Notes: generated by a model not told the origin, from the sequence alone. A stretch of DNA of 64,000 nucleotides from Stromatinia cepivora (GCA_014898415.1 RCTD01000008.1:1364001-1428000), one strand, 5' to 3'. Numbered from the stretch's first letter, positions 35,117 through 49,232 are shown. Program-made: numbers and translations.

Positions 35117-36739
35117 ATGGACATCCTAGATTCTCCCATCGAAGATATGATGCCTCCCATTGAAAGAAAGCTCGGCAAAAAGACCTTAACATACGATGGA
35201 TACTATATGAAATTCAACGGCCATTGCTATAAGTCCGACCTTGAATCCCAATTCCCGTTGCCCGTGTGTATGAGAACGAGAGCAAGCAGAGGCAACCCCC
35301 GTAGATCCAGAACTCGGATTCAATCACAGTCATTCTGGAAAGCGCAGTGTTTCTTTCGAGGCCTTGAAACGACCGGTAAATCTGATGAAAACATAAACAG
35401 ATTGCGAGCGGATGGCAATAGGCCCATGATGCCAGAGCTTGCTGATTTAGAAAATGGAATGCACTTTGATTACGTTCTACAAAAAGCCGAATTAGAGGAT
35501 ATGTGGATGAACAAGTTCAGCGATAATGAAAAGGCTAGCGAATACCCAGAAAAGTTTTTGCGAGAAAAGTTCTTCGCTGGACAAGACTCCGGGACAGGAG
35601 ACACTATTTTGGTCACAGTTGGAAGTGGTTCAGTACTGAGAGGAGCCGCTGCATCTCTCGGTCTCATGGGTAGCTCAGTACAGGGGAGCAGACTGGATGA
35701 GCCACCAGCAGAACATCTCTACCACGTGGCTATTGGGAAAAACACATCTGCCGTCGAGGAACGAATCAATGGGGTATTAAATAACCGAAATAAGGGAAGA
35801 CAAATGACCGAAGAGGACATAGAAAAAGCTCACAGCGATGTACTTCGTTCGTCGAATGACGAAGACTGGGATGTAACTGGTGATTGGCACATATCTTGCC
35901 CAGAACTCGAACAGGAGATGGGTGGACCTCTTACACTAAAGATTCATAAGGGGCAACCCCAAATGTTTGCCGAGTTTGATTTTGGTCTTCTGCATCATAT
36001 TGGTGCAACTCCTGGCGCATCTGGCGTGTTTCAATTCGAGCAACAAGCTCCGAGGCAAAAGAGGAAGGCAAGCGGATCATCAGCACCAAACGCTAAGAGA
36101 CAAAGGCATGATGGCATCGAATTTAGACTAGGCAAAAGGAATGATCAAGAAGACGGTGACTCCAACGGCGATGGGAAAAAAATTGAGCGGCCTCGAGGTA
36201 AATCTACTACCGATATGGTGTCTTTTTGGGACAATCTAGGACAAAATTCCTCTTTTACAGCCTCAACAACGCCATCAATCGAGCAGCCAACCTGGAATTA
36301 TCAATGGCGTGGTACAGCAACAACAATATGTCTTCTCATCTCCAGTAAACATACCAATTCGATTACATTTAGCGATCCCAAGGGAACGAAACTAACCGGA
36401 ACCTTCGGAGGGGGCATTATGTACACATCTCATTACGGGGTTGGACCTTTTTGCGAGAGCCAGCAATACAAATTTACTGGTACTAAGATTGGCATGGGGG
36501 ATGCTCCCCGTATCAATACCGCCAGGAAAGAGGAGGAGGCACCACATTCGCTGAGAGCCCAACTTCAGAAACACACAGCTAGTAAGAGATTGTATCGATC
36601 ATATCAATACCACCAGCTACTTACTGAGAGCCTCGAATACCCAAGGGTCACATTCAGAACTGAGGAATTACGACGGGATGAAAAATACTACGAGTTGCTT
36701 GGTAGAATGATGGCAGAGAAAAAGGAATTGTCATCGTGA
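35117..36739 (+). CDS. Fungal orphan protein with two related beta-rich modules and a bipartite NLS
   Basis: An intronless frame of 540 codons. Residues about 250-300 form one module (DVTGDWHISCPELEQ...MFAEFDFG), and residues about 393-455 a second (NYQWRG...GTKLTGTF...FTGTKIGMG). These WDVTG/GTKxxGTF patterns recur in uncharacterised filamentous-fungal proteins as far as I recall, with no known activity. Between them lies KRKASGSSAPNAKRQR, a classical bipartite nuclear localisation signal. An N-terminal region with many charged residues and an EKFLREKFF helix precedes, and a basic helical tail (RRDEKYYELLGRMM) follows. A truncated relative of the second module lies about 1.2 kb upstream, so the family has duplicated locally. 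Nuclear location is inferred from the signal only. Confidence 0.8.
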   Translation: MDILDSPIEDMMPPIERKLGKKTLTYDGYYMKFNGHCYKSDLESQFPLPVCMRTRASRGNPRRSRTRIQSQSFWKAQCFFRGLETTGKSDENINRLRADGNRPMMPELADLENGMHFDYVLQKAELEDMWMNKFSDNEKASEYPEKFLREKFFAGQDSGTGDTILVTVGSGSVLRGAAASLGLMGSSVQGSRLDEPPAEHLYHVAIGKNTSAVEERINGVLNNRNKGRQMTEEDIEKAHSDVLRSSNDEDWDVTGDWHISCPELEQEMGGPLTLKIHKGQPQMFAEFDFGLLHHIGATPGASGVFQFEQQAPRQKRKASGSSAPNAKRQRHDGIEFRLGKRNDQEDGDSNGDGKKIERPRGKSTTDMVSFWDNLGQNSSFTASTTPSIEQPTWNYQWRGTATTICLLISSKHTNSITFSDPKGTKLTGTFGGGIMYTSHYGVGPFCESQQYKFTGTKIGMGDAPRINTARKEEEAPHSLRAQLQKHTASKRLYRSYQYHQLLTESLEYPRVTFRTEELRRDEKYYELLGRMMAEKKELSS

Positions 36740-37780
36740 GGGCCAACACCGGGTAGAGGAGGAGCTCATCATTTCTGCATCACTCAGGAAAACCTGATTT
36801 CTTTGTAATGGACTCAATGTCGCTGCGACAGAAGCAATACAGCCTCAGTCCACAGATTGGCTGGTAATTCTATGGTCTGAAAACAATACTACAATATTAA
36901 AACACTGGAAAGTTGCCTCAATGTGTAATATGATGTAGTTTCATACATAACATTCAAGGTAAGTACTAGTGAGACGCTCTTTTGTCTAAACCGAGACTTT
37001 TTCATGCTTGAAAATAGATCTAAGATTTCTATTCTCAGAAATCCTTTGGTAAGTATTTGCACCTTTATCTTAGTCATGGGTAAATCCCCCAGCGTGTCAT
37101 TTCTAAAAATCTAGTTCTGTCATCATGCCTTTTAGAACGCTCTCTACCTTCCATACTAGTCTTTTCAATCTTCGTACTTAAGCATGCACCCAAATTTTTC
37201 TTCTTATTAAGTGTTAGGGCTTTTCAGTAGCTTGTCTAAACACTATACAGTTCAATTTTCCTTCGGAACGAGCATTAAGTGGTGAATGCTAGGGAAACGG
37301 TACTGTAACCGCTAATTCGCCTTTCGATACGATAAACTCCAAGCTGAAAATCCTCCTGTAACCCCCCAAAAATCATTCATGATCACGTTTCAAACTTATC
37401 ACGAGCTCATCATCCCATTGGTCATCAAATCATTTATTTACATTTAGCCTCGCGAAAAGCCATATACAGCGGGCCTCCCAAGAGGTCACCACGACACAAA
37501 AACCACATCTTCTCATCCCAACCACTAATTTCTCACAAAAATACTTTCATTGGCTAAGCAAATCCCACGTTCCGTGCCGAATTCATGCACAATAAGGATT
37601 CTCTTACAGCTGGGTGCACAAGGCGGGGATTGATAGATTGATAATGTTTTGATATCTTCATCACTTTCTTTCTCGTTAATGTTTGCGTTTATGCTTTATT
37701 CATTGATTGAGCATTGATATTCTGTATATGAACTCCAAATTTAAATTCAAATCGCATATTATTACTAGGTAATTAATTGA
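36740..37780. other. Spacer, no gene seen
   Basis: Short frames only (36889-37077 minus). The final part, with AT-rich sequence and aattgaATGcc at the start, should contain the promoter and leader of the next gene. No RNA gene was recognised. Confidence 0.45.
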
Positions 37781-39104
37781 ATGCCTCGTACTCGCAGCCG
37801 CCATGCAACTCGAATTTCCCGACGCAGTCCGTCTCATGAACCACATGTCGGGAATAGTATACGACCTAATTTGAAGAAGAAAGATTTATGCGTTGGATGT
37901 ATTGTATGGCTTCCGGCAAAAACAGAAAGTGATGAGCCGCTTGTGTGTAGTCGTGGGGAAAGTTGTTGTAATGGTAGGAAATTGGATGATGATGGGTATA
38001 ACCATCCAGTTGTGATTTTATGTTATGAGGGTACTATTTGTTATATTGCGATGGTAATGATTCCTTTTATTTCTAACTAACGGGTTATCTATATGATTGA
38101 GAGTTTGAAGTTAAGTAGAAGCTAATATACACCAACACGTTCAGATAACATCCAAAACGCGCAAAAAATACCATGTCGCAACTCGCATCCCCATATCCCA
38201 AATACTCCCAGATATTGACGATCTCGATCCTGAAGTCAAACTATATCTCGAATCAGGAGAAATGAATAAACAATCCTTTATCATCATCGAACATCTTTTC
38301 CCAATTTCACTTTCCATGCTCCGATCCATTAGCTTCAAGCCCGACTCTAGAGCTTTCGATACGAGGCTCTGTAAACAAAGTTCTATGAATTTGGCGGATA
38401 TGTTTAATTTGAACGAGGCTAGAGTGAAATGGGTAGATACGGTGATTGTGAAAGCGAAGGAGGTGAATGGTGCGGAAAGAAGACAGCGAAGGCAGAGAGG
38501 ACAAAGAGTCACTTTTAGCGATCCATGGGAGGAAATTAGGGGAAATATGACTGAAGCGAATTGTTCAACTCCGAGACAAGCATTGGATCAAAGAAGTCAT
38601 TCTGAACCTACACCATCTGCAACTTCTATCCCCAGTCTCCTGGCAACCAGGGTCCCTCAAACACAAACAACTCTCCCCGTACCACCCACTCGAGAATGGT
38701 ATACCTACGACCGGGCCACAGATCGCTCCATTCTCCGCGAGCTCCCAGCAGAAAGACAAGCACTTTTTCAACATCCATCCCCTATTCCTCTTCCTCCATC
38801 TCCTTTCCCTAACAATACACCCCCATTCCAACAAACATGGCACCAACAATACCATACAGTTACCCCATCCCGTCCCCCTCGCTCAAATTACCACGGTGCA
38901 CTTCCATCTGTTGAACGCTACGATCGTTCGCATTGGGATGCACGAATACGGAATAGTAATACTAGGACGCATGATTTGGAGCGCGGCAGAACAGAGAGTA
39001 TTGGAGATGGTGGTGAGGGTAGTTGTAATGGAGGCTTGTTTGTCCAGATTGTGGTTGTGTTTTTGGGAGTTGTGGGGTTTATTGGGTGGTTGTATGGGAA
39101 GTGA
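37781..39104 (+). CDS. Tail-anchored fungal orphan protein
   Basis: Two exons (37781-38053 and 38145-39104) join over a 91-nt intron (gtaatg donor, ctaat branch, cag end) to give 410 residues. The N-terminus is Arg/Ser-rich (MPRTRSRHATRISRRS). Next is a Cys-containing module with DLCVGCIVWLPAK, ESCCNG and GYNHPVVIL, which resembles the start of a widespread but uncharacterised ascomycete family. A long Pro/Ser/Gln-rich disordered region follows. The last 23 residues hold a hydrophobic helix (LFVQIVVVFLGVVGFIGWL) ending in YGK, the layout of a tail-anchored membrane protein facing the cytosol. No catalytic motif was seen. Antisense frames over exon 2 are shadows. Confidence 0.8.
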
Positions 39105-39441
39105 ATATAAGTGGGAAGTGGAGATGCATGTGGATTTATGGTGGAGGAAGAAATTATTTGAAGTAAAGATATTGTGAAATGAGACTTGGGGAAGCGGCAT
39201 TTCAATATGTGCATAACTTGGCGAAGTGTTTTGATGGATATAAGGCGTTTGGGCTTGAGGATATTGGATAGGACCATAGTTGGCGAGAGACCGAAGGGAT
39301 GAAAAGTAGTGAGGACATAATGGGGCATTGATAAGCATTTTAACGCCGTGCGACAAGGAACGGACATAATGAGGATTCGGCGCTTGAGTTTTCCTTTTTT
39401 GTGTATTAAATACCATGGGGATGAACAGTATTTTTTCTCGG
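39105..39441. other. 3' spacer of the tail-anchored gene
   Basis: No gene is supportable. Frames on the minus strand here (38883-39449, 38918-39367) are antisense continuations over the upstream exon and are Pro/Ser/Thr/His-rich by composition. Confidence 0.4.
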
Positions 39442-40122
39442 TCTCTCATACTAGTAGTAGTAATAGTAGTAGTATTAATTCATATCCTGAAACCTCTTTA
39501 AAAGTATACAGATATACTAAGCTAAGGATTTTTTATATATATAATCCTATTCATATAAAAAGAATAAAATTATAAAAGGAAAAAGGCCTTTTTATATAAA
39601 TAATCTTAAATCTCTGATCTTATAATATCACAATTCCTTTATAAACCTTAAAAAGCATTTCTTATTAAAAGCAAAGTTAGATATTATTTTTAAAATATAA
39701 CTATTAATTGTTCGAGTACATTTTTTTATTCTATTTAGGATAGAAATACAATACTAGAATATATTTTAAATAGTTTGAAGCTTCTTTGATAGATATATTA
39801 TAGTTATTAATAATGATATCATTTATAAAAAAAAAACTATATTAAAAGTTTTTTTCCAATGATAGATAGCCTTTTTCTTATTCAGAAATATTCTCGAATA
39901 TAGAATTATCCTTTTTACAGTTCCGTTCAACATTTTTTCAATCTTTTTTGTTTTTATTATAAGTTGAAAGGCTATAATGATAGGATCGATAAGGTTTTCA
40001 TAATAATCGAATAATTGTTGTGAAAACTTTATTAGCTTTACAGACTTTAAATACTGTAAATTCATAGGCCGGCACCATGCACAGATGGGAGTTCGACTTT
40101 GCCAGCCCTCTCTCATACTAGT
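39442..40122 (-). mobile_element. AT-rich insertion flanked by 14-bp direct repeats with a TAG-repeat end (retroelement-like)
   Basis: The 14-mer tctctcatactagt lies at 39442-39455 and again at 40109-40122. Between them is about 650 bp that is very AT-rich except for about 45 bp at the right end (near 40066-40108). Directly inside the left repeat is a tag/taa trinucleotide tract (39453-39475). Target duplications of this length and a simple-repeat tail are typical of non-LTR retrotransposons (LINE or SINE) inserted by target-primed reverse transcription. The tail would put the 3' end on the left, hence minus orientation. No coding remains, as expected after 5' truncation and RIP. The right end has a B-box-like agttcgact, which hints at a tRNA-derived part but in the opposite sense. 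Confidence 0.6.
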
Positions 40123-40844
40123 GTATCTCTAATGGCAACATTATCTATATTGTGTTTCCGACTATTTCCCACATCATTACCGATGCAATATCATTATCAG
40201 CTTATTCAACATCCCTCACCTCCATCCCACACATCCAATCTTTGAATCCATTTCATACAACGAAACCATTCCCATTTCATATAGTCTACACCCAATTTAT
40301 CTCCAAAATTGAGGTTAATCAGGCCACGCTTGCGCTAGCAGGATGTTCTTAATGATAAATATCCATCAACTTCACGTATATGATCATCATCAAACTTTAT
40401 TAGATGGTACGAAATTCAAGTAAGAATCTATACTCTCCACGCCGGAAAATCATCTAACTTTTAGTGACGATGTTGGATATATGCATAAACTGAACTGAGG
40501 GATTGAAGGTAAAGATTTGGGATGTAGAGTTGTGAATTAGGATGGACCGGAAGTTTGGGCTTTGGAGTAGGATTTGGAAGGGAATCGTTGTATTATAGGC
40601 ATGACATTAGAGTCTGAAACTTCGAAAGCAGGCATACGAAACAAGGATGCTACATTTTTCGTTTTCCAACTTAATAACTACTAGATTTCTTTACAGCATA
40701 TGAAATGACAGTATATCAATGCTCGAGTCCTGCCCATATATCCAAACACAATACGTCAGTGCATCCTCCCTTCCCCTCTCCGCCCCTCAATCCCTAACAT
40801 CAGTATCCCATCTCGAGACCAAACTCCTCAAAGATCTAATCCCT
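40123..40844. other. Spacer, no gene seen
   Basis: Short frames (40152-40352 plus, 40719-40937 plus) have no domain features. The second is antisense to the coding fragment that follows. Nothing else was noticed. Confidence 0.4.
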
Positions 40845-41260
40845 TCATTCCTCAACCATAGAAACCCCAATGAACCTCTCGTAGAAAAATATTCGATCTG
40901 GAATGAATCTGGGCAGCTTAGATTGCATATCTGCTAAACTTTCAAAAAGATCGCCTATAGTGTGTGCTGCAGAGAAATTATTGCTTACTAAATGCCCTCT
41001 TCTCGAGTCAATAATATACAAAAGCACCGAAGCCATCTTCCAATTCATTTGGTCCATTGGGACCTCATTCTCATAATCAGGTTGAGGTACAAGTCCTATG
41101 ACAGCCAGGAATTCCGTGGCAGGTGGATTACGAAGACGACTTTGAAGTCTCTTGAAAGAAGACGCATCTAATCTATAATCATCTGCTCTAACTAACACTT
41201 ATTGATCTTGCTTCTTCTTCTGAAAGTTCCAAAACTACGGTGCCTGTTTAGTAATTGTCT
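40845..41260 (-). pseudogene. Frameshifted coding fragment of unknown family
   Basis: A minus-strand frame (40845-41198) reads like real protein: VRADDYRLDASSFKRLQSR, then FLAVIGLVPQPDYENEV, then MNWKMASVLLYIIDSRRG, then AHTIGDLFESLADM. Upstream, in a frame shifted by one base, VVLELSEEEARSIS precedes it directly (near 41200-41245), with no splice sites at the join. This points to a broken gene copy. The family is not recognised. A gene with an unusual small intron is the alternative. Confidence 0.4.
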
Positions 41261-44182
41261 TTTTATATGTATGAAATGATCGAAATTAAGTCAACTTCTC
41301 CAATTTCTCATGTTCCGGATCATCGGCGCGAAGCTAGTAACGAGAATGCGCTTCAGACATGAAGTTTTGCGGGAATATGTGGCTGATGAGTGAGTAGCAG
41401 GATGTTGGGTTGCTAACGGGTGTGGCTGTCGTCTGAAGGTTAATTGATTGATGTTTCTTACGTACATCTATGAGTGAGTTTCACTTACAGCAACAAATGT
41501 GAAAGTAAGCTCATTTGCAGTGGGCTTTTCGAGGTCCAATACAAGTATAGGATGGCGCGTACCTCCTTGGTTTAATTCGCAGTGTTATTGGCATAATCGA
41601 GTGTTGTTGGCATTGGAATAGCTCAACTCCCTCAGCGTTTATTTTTGGTTACCACAAAATACAGCTTAGTCTGATGTCATCCACCTCTAAAATAAATGTT
41701 CTGCTTGACGTTCTTAGATCCGTTCTTTCTCGTCATAATGGGAATGGAAGTGTAGTGTGGTGACTGCGTGATCCGTGTTGGGGTGATAGACAAGTATCTT
41801 CACTATAATTATCTGGGCTTGGAGATATCAGAACTTCAATGATTGTAAAAGAGGAAAAAGAAATTCGTAGGTTATGTTCGAAGAGAATGAAAGAGTCTGT
41901 ATATTAGAGAGTAGGCGGTGCATGGCTGGTAAATATTCTATCACTCAGTACAGTGTGCTATGGTCAACTATACCACATCCCATATTTAACAAGATGAAAT
42001 AAGATCTTATTGTCAGCCGCTAATTCAAAGAATGGAATCGTGCTCCCATACGAAACATTGGACAGAATAACAATGACAATGAAATTCATACAATTATACA
42101 ATGAAGATGAAAACAATATTCGTTTTATAAAAGTATAATAATAAAAAATCATAAAAGCTAATTAAATTAAAATCATAATTTTTCACCACAAATTGAACCA
42201 CAATCATTTCTTTCACCTCATCTCAAAATCCAAACTCTATATTTCACACCCAAGCCACAAGAAACCATCAACCTGACTTTGTACAATAGAAGGGCTTTGA
42301 ATCTCTACAGGTTCTGGGACAATACAAATATATATAGTCCATCCTCGCAGGGCTCAGAATTGACACTGGCTTCGGAAGATGAGGAGGCGATGTTGAAGAT
42401 ATAATGAGAATGAGATGAACTCGCTGGGCGAGGTCATATCTAATATTCCGAATGTATATCTTCAGATGGGATATTCGGAATTAAGAATATACAGGAAGTG
42501 AAATCATAAAGTTATAAATATCAAGAGTGTAAGACAGAAGCAGTCGATTGAAGTTTGAGGAGATGATCGCAGCATCTTATGTAGTATAGAGTACAGAGAG
42601 TTAAGGTTATCAGCTCCAATTTTGCATTGATATCTCCGTACATGATTTATATTAAGATCTTATTTCGAACTTCGAATCTAGAATCTCGGCATTTTATAGT
42701 ATACAAGCTCCCGCAATATATAAACACAACAATCTCATAAAAGAACACATAAACCACACCCCACAAAGGCTTTAAAACCACATCATCAAAACAGCAAGAA
42801 GATAAATATCCATCCAAATATCCTCTCTCCTCCAAAACAACATCTCATTATCCCACACTTGTGGATAATTCAAAAGACAAGACGGGCTAGGCTAAAAATC
42901 CCTACGTAATGACATACTCATATTCATCTTCAGTCCAAATATCTCGATATTCAATTTCATACTCTTTCCTCCTGAGCAACTTCAAACATCATCGACATTC
43001 GAATGCGAGGCTTAATTCCCAGTATAAATACCCAGCTAATCCCACTCCATCTCCATCACCCACTCCAAATAATTCATCCCCAGCCATCTAACAATCAAAC
43101 GCTTCACCATCCATCCAACCATAAACCCGAAAATAAATACCAATATACTCATACTCACACCATCCTTACTTACAATCTACAAATACCATACATACATATA
43201 TACACCAACTACCATTTCCATCTCACATCATCCAAAGCTTAAAAGCATAACTAGTCGAGAAAAATACAAAGCATCATCAACAAACAGCCCGAAGAGAAAT
43301 GGTTTGTATATTGGCCGCTGGAAGCTCGCTCAATACATTTCTTTTGACGCTCGCCAGATAGGCATACATATATACAGATTTCCTCAAAATCCAACCAAAA
43401 AATTCCATCCGACATTAATGACATTAACGTACAACTACTAGATATTTACATAAAAAGACACCCAAACACCCACCCAACTCAAAGAAACAAAAAGAAAAAG
43501 GTATATCAAAATCCACAGAGGAAGGTATTCATCGCCTAATACCCAATACCCAATACATACACATTAAACAACATCCCCAATCCCCTCAAGTCAAAGTTTA
43601 GCGCCGTTAATAGGTAGCACGAGGTAGATATACCAGAGAAGAGATGACCAGAGGATCGATGGCCTTCCCAGAACATGCCCAACACTTGCAAGATCTTTAA
43701 AGAACGCGCTGGGGACTTGGGTCACTCCCAAGTCCTAGCTGGTCACTTGCGACCAAATAAATTTTTTAGCAGTCGGGGTCATTAGTAAGCGGCCAATGTT
43801 TTCTTTACCTTCCTTTTGACCTTTCTGTTGCCGTCTCATTGACTGCATTTCCTGAAGGGATGTGCAAGGAATGCAGTCGGACGATTGCCCATAAAACTCG
43901 CAGAGCAGGAGTAAATGATGTGTCAATAGTAAGATTCAAGAATCACAAAGGCAAAGGCACAGAAACAGATACTTTTGAAGTGCATTCTAGACGACTATGT
44001 TCTATGGATGATACCAGAACGAAAAGAGCTAAACCATTGCGCAAACCCAAACCCAGTCATCTTATCGTAACCCGAAGAGGTAAAAGGAAATGGTGCTTTG
44101 CATCCCTAGCCATAAATCATCGTGAACCCGAAACAAAGCAAAGATGGTGAAAGATAAATTTTGTTCCATTCCATTATTGCAT
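41261..44182. other. 2.9-kb spacer and 3' flank of EF-1alpha
   Basis: Low-complexity stretches, including catccatccaac/cacacac-type runs near 43080-43240 and short A-rich tracts, with no frame I can support. The plus-strand frame 43839-44150 is antisense to the EF-1alpha 3' UTR. The region must hold the EF-1alpha polyadenylation site shortly left of 44183. Confidence 0.45.
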
Positions 44183-46117
<1,935 letters not shown>

Positions 46118-46169
46118 TTTGAAGGTTGTGTTTGGTTATTTGTGGAAGTTGTTTCTTCTTAAATTGAAT

Positions 46170-46258
46170 CTATTGAAAGAAGAAGATATTAGTTGATCGA
46201 TCTTCAATAAGTTGATGTAGAAGAGAAGAAGTTATCGATGGAAAAGATCAAAACTTAC
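46170..46258 (-). other. Intron in the 5' untranslated region of tef1
   Basis: A consensus donor (minus-strand gtaagt, complement of 46253-46258) and an acceptor (aatag, at 46170) bound 89 nt ahead of the start codon. Leader introns are frequent in highly expressed fungal genes and may raise expression. This is inferred from splice motifs only. Confidence 0.65.
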
Positions 46259-46334
46259 TGCACAGATATGATTACTTGAATCCAGGTATGTGCGACGAAG
46301 AAGGAAGAAGGAGAGTTGCGAGAGGAGGGCGGGG

Positions 46335-46340
46335 TTTATA
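46335..46340 (-). promoter_or_regulatory. TATA box of tef1
   Basis: On the minus strand TATAAA lies about 220 nt upstream of the ATG and about 77 nt upstream of the 5' UTR intron, followed by a pyrimidine-rich leader. Strong constitutive fungal genes often have this arrangement. Confidence 0.6.
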
Positions 46341-46631
46341 AAAAAAAGTTGAGTTGTGCGGAACGCTAAGCGATAGAATTTTAACGCTAAGTAGTGGGGT
46401 ATAATCATGTGATTTCAGTCAACATTTTCCATTTTCTTCGATTTAAGTCGGTATGACTGGTCCGGTGAGGTTTCAAAGTGGATTTCTTTCATTCACTAAA
46501 TTTACCCTCTTATTTTCTATTTACTATATGATGGATTAAAATTAAAAGCTTTGGTGGTGAAAAAGTTCAAGTCGGGTCAACAAGAGAAAGCTTTTCCAAA
46601 GGCAAAATGTTGGTGATTGGGCTCCTGGGAT

Positions 46632-46736
46632 GCTAATCCACCTAGTCGCAATGGTTTTATCTTGATTATACGAAAACCAATCAATTTTATCGAATTTTGA
46701 ACTTCATGCATTTAGGTGGATTTGAGGTGGATTAGC
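46632..46736. repeat. Inverted repeat, 12-bp arms
   Basis: The arms gctaatccacct (46632-46643) and aggtggattagc (46725-46736) pair perfectly across an 81-bp loop. Another aggtgga lies at 46714-46720. It lies upstream of the tef1 promoter and could be a small MITE remnant or a hairpin. Confidence 0.45.
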
Positions 46737-49232
46737 CAGCGGCAATGATCTTTAGAAGAGGTTAGTTTAGGTTCCTATCTTTATAGAATCCCTGACTCAA
46801 ATTTTCATTCACTTCATATCTTTGGTGGAGGGGCAATCAATTTTAGTGAGGGGCAACTTGATACCATGCAAGAATGGCCTCCATGGCTTCAAAATTTGAT
46901 GAAGTGTTCTTATTACATTATACAAGTGGATTACAATTGCATCACCTGCATCAATTCACTTGCAAATTTTCATGGTACGTGAGAAGAATGAGGAATATCA
47001 GTGGATAAATGGGAATTGGAATAAAAGATTATGATGTGAGTTTCGAAAAACTATTTCACCCACCCCCACTTATCACCAATCGTGTTCATGTCTTTGCACA
47101 ACGAGGCTGGCTTGACTGGCAATGTTTTATTCTTGGTGTGCCTATGAATCTTTCATTCGAGTTTGATTGAAATGGTGTGAATCACTTCCATACCAGATGG
47201 TAAGCATATCGACCCTGTCGATTCTTTCGAGGTATCTTGCAGCAGGTCAAGGGAAGATGAAACAATCAAGAAAGGCTGGTTGGTAGTGGGGTATGAGGTC
47301 AATACCCCTCAATCTCTTCAATTGTTATCACGATACACCAGCAGAAGGGATAAGAAAATATGCGGCTGGAAAGACACAATTTACGTATGACTGGAACCAA
47401 TCGAATTTATGACTTCAAAACAAACTTGCTTGGCAGGCTGGGGATACTCAACCTTGATGGGTCTGAACGAATGCCAATTCGATATGATGGGGTGAGCTCG
47501 AGATTACTTGTTCTCATCACCACGAATCCACGGCTCGAAACAATAGCTTTTGGATAGGTTAATGCGAGAAAATTCAAAGCTCGGTATACTCAATTTTTGA
47601 GAAAAAGTCGATGGACGATAGGCCAATGCATAGTTTCGAAAGCAGTCGATAGTTGAACAAACTCAACGCTGAGGATAGACGCGAGTCTGCTATGAGATTC
47701 AGTAATTTACCTTCATGGCGTGAGCTTGAGATTACTCCTCCACGGGCTTGACATAATTACTCTGGAGTGAGTCAACAGGTGAGATAATCTGAACTTAGGA
47801 AGAAATGCAGCTTGGAGATGAGTCGGGAGATGACAATCTGGCGATTTACCATTCGCAATTCTAGGGATCCAACTTTGAGAATTCGACAGGATATGTACCC
47901 AACATTGATTTGACACGAATCAATGGCTTCAATACAAACCCCTCCGAACAGCTGGGGATACAACTGACTTTGAATATGGACCGGCATCTGAGAAGACTCT
48001 AGGTTCTGGAAATCCTCGCATCGTCAGATGGCATGTCGATAATTGAGTCACCACCGGAGCAGAGGAGTTGTTCACGACCTCCACATGCATGCGAATCTCT
48101 TTTTCAACTCATCTAGCACATGCCTCTTCACATCAGGCAGAAATACAACAAACGGATATCACGCCGGAATCATACGTTGCTAGTGGAAAAGGGAAATCTT
48201 CAATAATTCGTGCGTGCTTCAGCGGGGAGCACATCTTTCACTCGCACAACAGGAAAAGGGAATGTGTGCGCTTTCTACATTCATAAAGCAAATATAGTAC
48301 ACAAACGCGAAACTAATACAACAATCTCCAGCATTACATACGTACTTGAGCGAACTTCTCTGGGCCTTCGCTCATGCTGAGAAACCGAACAAGTACACAT
48401 ACACTTCATGATATTTTGCGGGCTTTTTGATCTGCCGTAGAATAAATGGAAGGATGGCGATGATCACAGACATACCTTTGGTGGAAGTAGCAGCAGATAC
48501 AAATATGGCAACCAATGAGTCAAAGAACAACCCGTACCTTCTCAGCAATTCTTTCGCAGAAAGATTGCAAGGAATAAAGCATAATACTTGCGCTTGGGGG
48601 ACTAGGTGTCTCGAGTTAAGTGGTTATATAATCTCTTTCAAACAGTATTGGTTTATTAATCCACTTTCTCTCATTTTTTCAATAGCTATTCATTGTATCT
48701 TCACCCAGATTAATACAATCCTCAATCTTTCCAGACTCTCGGTCTTATCATCCTTCTTTTCTTTCATGACCATACCCAACCCTACTCCCAGCACGAACCA
48801 GAGGCAAATTTCCCAAGTCTATTCTCAGTACCCGACTTGAAAACCCCCACCATTTGCAGAGCTTTCCCCGTCATATAAGAGCTGGGGCCTCAACTCGTCA
48901 CACACCACCCAAATTCGTAACAAATGTTCTCGTAAAAATCATAGTTTCCTATATAAACTTAAATATTACTTTATATTCTTGTTTTTTTTCTTCAATTACT
49001 TTAAATCTCCTTTGAATTTTCCCAAATTCTATAATTTCAATAATTAATAATTTTACAATCATTAGAATTAAAACCTTGGAAATTGTATTATTAAATTTAG
49101 CTCAATTAATATTATTAATATCATTCAAAAAAAGATATTTTTTATATATTTCGAAATTTGGATCTGATTTATTTAAAAATTCGAATAAGATTGAAACTGA
49201 AATACAAATTATTATATCTCAATTACCAACAA

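Noticed and set aside
38883..39449. 188- and 149-codon minus frames over exon 2 of the tail-anchored gene
   Set aside because: They are antisense to a well-supported exon and have biased Pro/Ser/Thr/His composition only.
43839..44150. 103-codon plus-strand frame next to tef1
   Set aside because: It lies antisense to the tef1 3' flank, is Lys/Arg-rich by composition and matches no family I know.
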